Part shown: positions 4,418 to 6,680 of the stretch, piece by piece
How the letters are laid out: the number at the start of each line of letters is the position of its first letter
Numbering within the stretch: position 1 is the stretch's first letter
NCBI GenBank assembly: GCA_035264885.1
Contig: DATFPK010000131.1
Span: forward strand, 1-6,680
Direction: 5' to 3'
Source: DATFPK01 sp035264885
GTDB taxonomy: Bacteria > Actinomycetota > Thermoleophilia > Solirubrobacterales > 70-9
Length of the DNA: 6,680 bases
Notes under the pieces: generated by a model
Told to the model about the DNA's origin: nothing
The model's database searches: none
The model's input: only the letters and a program-made list of their open reading frames with translations
Program-made: the position numbers and the translations under genes

Positions 4418-6417
4418 CGACCACCCGGCGGCTGGGCGCCTCTGGCCGCCAGCTTCGTGAAGTAATCGAGCGCCGCCGGGTTGGCGAGTGAGTCTCGGCT
4501 CGCCGCCTGCTCGGCCGGCGTTCCCATCAGGATCCGCTTGACAGGTACCTCGAGCACCTTGCCGGACAGGGTGCGAGGCACCTCGGCGATCGCGAAGACC
4601 TCGTTCGGCACGTGCCGGGGGGAGCAGCGCTCCCGGATGCTGGCCCTGATCCGGCCGGTGAGGTCGCCGTCGAGCTCGGCGCCCTCTCGCAGGACAACGA
4701 AGAGGGGCATCCAGCCGTCCGTGCCGGGCCGCGGCACGTCGACGACCAGCGCGTCGACCACCTCGTCGACCGCCTGCACGGCGCGGTAGATCTCGCTCGT
4801 GCCCATGCGGATTCCGGAACGGTTGATGGTCGAGTCGGAGCGGCCGTAGATGACCGCGGTGCCGCGCGAGGTGATCTCGATCCAGTCGCCGTGGCGCCAG
4901 ACGCCGGGGAAGTGCTCGAAGTACGCGGCCCGGTAGCGGCTGCCGTCTTCGTCGCCCCAGAAGAAGACGGGCATCGAGGGCATCGGCCTTGTCACCACGA
5001 GCTCTCCGACCTCATCGACGACGGGCTCGCCGTCGTCGTTCCAGGACTCGACGGCGGCACCGAGCGCGCGGGCCTGGAGCTCACCCCGGTAGACCGGAAG
5101 GACGGGGACGCCGCCGACGAATGCGGTGCAGAGGTCGGTGCCGCCCGAAGTGGAGAAGAGCCAGGTGTCGCGGCCGACGTGCTCGTAGATCCAGTCGAAG
5201 CCCTCGGGGGCGAGGGGGGAGCCGGTCGAGCCGACGGCGCGGAGCGCCGAGAGGTCGCGGCCGTCGCCGGGCTCGACTCCGGCCTTCATGCAGGCGGCGA
5301 TGTAGGAGGCGGAGGTGCCGAACGTGGTGACACCCGCGCGCTCGGCGAGGTCCCAGAGGACGCCCATGTCGGGTGTGGCGGGGTTGCCATCGTAGAGGAC
5401 GATGGCCGCGCGGGTAAGCAGGCCTGAGACGAGGAAGTTCCACATCATCCAGCCGGTTGTCGTGAACCAGAAGAGGCGGTCGCCGGGGTGGGAGTCGACG
5501 TGGAGGTGGAGCTTCTTCAGATGTTCGAGGAGGATGCCGCCGTGGCCCTGGACGATCGCCTTCGGCAGCCCGGTGGTGCCCGAGGAGTAGAGGACCCAGA
5601 GAGGGTGGTCGAAGGCGACGCGCCCGAAGGCGAGGTCCTCGCCCGTACCCGCCGAGGCGAGGTCGCCCCAGGTCATCGCGGCGCGGAGGGGCGAGAGGTC
5701 GGGGTCAGGTTCGAGGTAGGGGAGCACGACGGTGCGCTCGAGGCTGGGCATCTCCGCCTGGAGGCCGGCGATCGTTTTGCGCCGGTCGAAGTCCTTGCCG
5801 CCGTAGCGGTAGCCGTCCACCGCGAGGAGGACCTTGGGCTCGATCTGGGCGAAGCGGTCGATGACGCTGCCCGGACCGAAGTCGGGGGAGCAGCTCGACC
5901 AGATCGCGCCGATCGACGCCGTGGCGAGGAAGGCGACGATCGCCTCGGGGATGTTCGGCATGTAGGCGGCGACCCGGTCGCCGCGCTCGACCCCAAGCGA
6001 GCGGAGGCCGGTGGCGACGGCGGCGACCTGCTCGCGGAGCTCGCCCCAGGTCAGGCGGTCGAGGTCGCGAAGCTCGGAGGCGTGGAGGATCGCGAGGTCG
6101 GCGCCCCCCTTGTCGCGGAAGACGTGCTCGGCGTAGTTGAGCTCGGTGCCGGGGAACCAGCGGGCGCCGGGCATACGGTCGTCGGCAAGGGCGGGGCCGG
6201 GTGTGCCATCGGCCTGGACGTCGAAGAAGTCCCAGATCGAGCTCCAGAAGCCGGCGAGGTCGGAGACCGACCACTTCTGCAGCTCGGCGTAGCCGGCGAA
6301 ATCGAGGCCGCGCCCGGCGGCGAGCCACGCCATGTACTCGCGCATCCGAGAGCGTTCGGCCAGCTCGGCAGGCGGCTCCCAGAGGAGCTCGCCTCGCTTG
6401 GCTGCGGCCGGCTCCAA
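4414..6417 (-). CDS. aacS: Acetoacetyl-CoA synthetase (acetoacetate--CoA ligase)
   Basis: This 667-aa ANL-superfamily enzyme activates acetoacetate with ATP and CoA through an acyl-adenylate; the family is usually about 650-670 aa. The N-terminus (LLWEPPAELAERSRMREYM, then KWSVSDLAGFWSSIWDFFDV) and WFPGTELNYAEHVF are typical of this subgroup. The P-loop is YSSGTTGLPKA (277-287), and GWMMWN (322-327) and SGGTD (424-428) follow. WRHGDW carries the ribose-binding D511, and the hinge and A8 region is GRSDSTINRSGIRMG (525-539). The catalytic lysine is K620 in PRTLSGK. No residue looks missing. The start is TTG at 6415-6417, the first possible codon after the in-frame TAA of the upstream peptidase gene; the next ATG (residue 25) would cut conserved sequence. 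There is no clear ribosome binding site and the gap to the peptidase stop is 9 bp, so the two are probably co-transcribed. It would reactivate acetoacetate released by HMG-CoA lyase. Confidence 0.95.
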   Translation of the reverse strand: MEPAAAKRGELLWEPPAELAERSRMREYMAWLAAGRGLDFAGYAELQKWSVSDLAGFWSSIWDFFDVQADGTPGPALADDRMPGARWFPGTELNYAEHVFRDKGGADLAILHASELRDLDRLTWGELREQVAAVATGLRSLGVERGDRVAAYMPNIPEAIVAFLATASIGAIWSSCSPDFGPGSVIDRFAQIEPKVLLAVDGYRYGGKDFDRRKTIAGLQAEMPSLERTVVLPYLEPDPDLSPLRAAMTWGDLASAGTGEDLAFGRVAFDHPLWVLYSSGTTGLPKAIVQGHGGILLEHLKKLHLHVDSHPGDRLFWFTTTGWMMWNFLVSGLLTRAAIVLYDGNPATPDMGVLWDLAERAGVTTFGTSASYIAACMKAGVEPGDGRDLSALRAVGSTGSPLAPEGFDWIYEHVGRDTWLFSTSGGTDLCTAFVGGVPVLPVYRGELQARALGAAVESWNDDGEPVVDEVGELVVTRPMPSMPVFFWGDEDGSRYRAAYFEHFPGVWRHGDWIEITSRGTAVIYGRSDSTINRSGIRMGTSEIYRAVQAVDEVVDALVVDVPRPGTDGWMPLFVVLREGAELDGDLTGRIRASIRERCSPRHVPNEVFAIAEVPRTLSGKVLEVPVKRILMGTPAEQAASRDSLANPAALDYFTKLAARGAQPPGGR

Positions 6418-6425
6418 GGGGCCCG

Positions 6426-6431
6426 CTTATA
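6426..6431 (-). promoter_or_regulatory. TATAAG, possible -10 before the synthetase TTG
   Basis: On the minus strand TATAAG matches five of six bases of TATAAT and stands out in very GC-rich DNA. It ends 8 nt before the TTG start, the position expected for a leaderless transcript. It overlaps the TAA stop of the peptidase gene, whose final codons (GTA TAA) largely dictate these bases, and no -35 is seen, so it may be incidental. Confidence 0.25.
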
Positions 6432-6680
6432 CCTGATGCGCCGGCTCGGGCGCGGGGGGTGACTGGCGGGCGACGTCGCGGTCGAGGGCGCGGACGAGAG
6501 ACAGGGTGAAGTCGACGCAGCGGTCGAGGGCTGTGTCGTCGAGCTTGTCGGGCGTGTCGCCGGGGTTGTGGTACCAGGGCGGGCCGACGCCGTCTTCGAG
6601 GCCGAGGATCGAGGTGGCGCGGAACCCGCGCGCCGTGGCGGGCAGGGCGTCGGAGTGGAAGGGGATGCGGACGGGGCGGG
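6427..6680 (-). CDS. M28-family metallopeptidase, C-terminal end (partial)
   Basis: The last 83 codons and a TAA (6427-6429) are present; the gene continues beyond the window. The segment reads RIPFHSDALP, RATSILGLEDG, then PPWYHNPGDTPDKLDDTALD and a helix ending RALDRDV. WYHNPGDTPD is the characteristic C-terminal motif of M28 zinc aminopeptidases, in which the His (residue 37 of the visible part) is the last metal ligand and is followed by DTxD. The helix that follows (about 48-70) is the usual terminal helix; a short Pro-rich tail ends the protein. The other metal ligands and any signal peptide are outside the window, so substrate and location are unknown. It is read in the same frame as the synthetase gene, separated only by its stop and three codons. 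Confidence 0.8.
   Translation of the reverse strand, partial: RPVRIPFHSDALPATARGFRATSILGLEDGVGPPWYHNPGDTPDKLDDTALDRCVDFTLSLVRALDRDVARQSPPAPEPAHQV

Noticed and set aside
5488..6462. 324-codon plus-strand open frame opposite acetoacetyl-CoA synthetase
   Set aside because: It is a shadow frame rich in Glu/Val/Gly; the minus-strand frame carries every ANL motif in order.
1..6680. Defence island, CRISPR array, insertion sequence, phage, tRNA or rRNA
   Set aside because: I found no regularly spaced direct repeats outside the coding hendecads, no terminal inverted repeats or transposase motifs, and no tRNA-like cloverleaf. All space is filled by metabolic and housekeeping-type genes.

Overview
The window is about 70% G+C by eye, with GTG/TTG starts, short intergenic gaps and actinobacterial-type gene families (a DivIVA-domain coiled-coil protein, a six-cysteine secreted protein resembling DUF6636, an MCC-like acyl-CoA carboxylase beta subunit). 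This points to a high-G+C actinobacterium, possibly of the Thermoleophilia (Solirubrobacterales/Gaiellales type). That placement is an inference from gene content; no marker gene is present.

Layout, left to right. (1) 1-120, plus: the last 39 codons of a gene whose tail resembles the C-terminus of HMG-CoA lyase. (2) 117-524, minus: a small secreted basic protein with six cysteines. It converges on gene 1, and both stops lie in one palindromic CTAG. (3) 542-4417, plus: a five-gene run of an NTF2/SnoaL-like protein, a 3-hydroxybutyryl-CoA dehydrogenase, a DivIVA-domain protein with an unusually regular 11-residue repeat, an acyl-CoA carboxylase carboxyltransferase subunit that overlaps the DivIVA gene by 4 nt (TTGA), and a 58-residue acidic disordered protein with a strong ribosome binding site. 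(4) 4414-6680, minus: acetoacetyl-CoA synthetase, preceded by the C-terminal end of an M28-family metallopeptidase. The synthetase and the 58-residue gene again share both stops in a CTAG.

The metabolic genes fit the end of leucine/ketone-body catabolism: an MCC-like carboxylase, HMG-CoA lyase giving acetoacetate, acetoacetyl-CoA synthetase to reactivate it, and 3-hydroxybutyryl-CoA dehydrogenase. The biotin carboxylase/BCCP subunit, the methylglutaconyl-CoA hydratase and the thiolase are not in the window. The carboxyltransferase substrate is inferred, not proven.

The least expected element is the DivIVA-type cytoskeletal gene wedged between the dehydrogenase and carboxyltransferase genes and apparently translationally coupled to the latter. 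No defence system, mobile element, CRISPR array, tRNA or rRNA is visible. No stretch over 300 bases lacks a gene; the longest gap is 74 bp.
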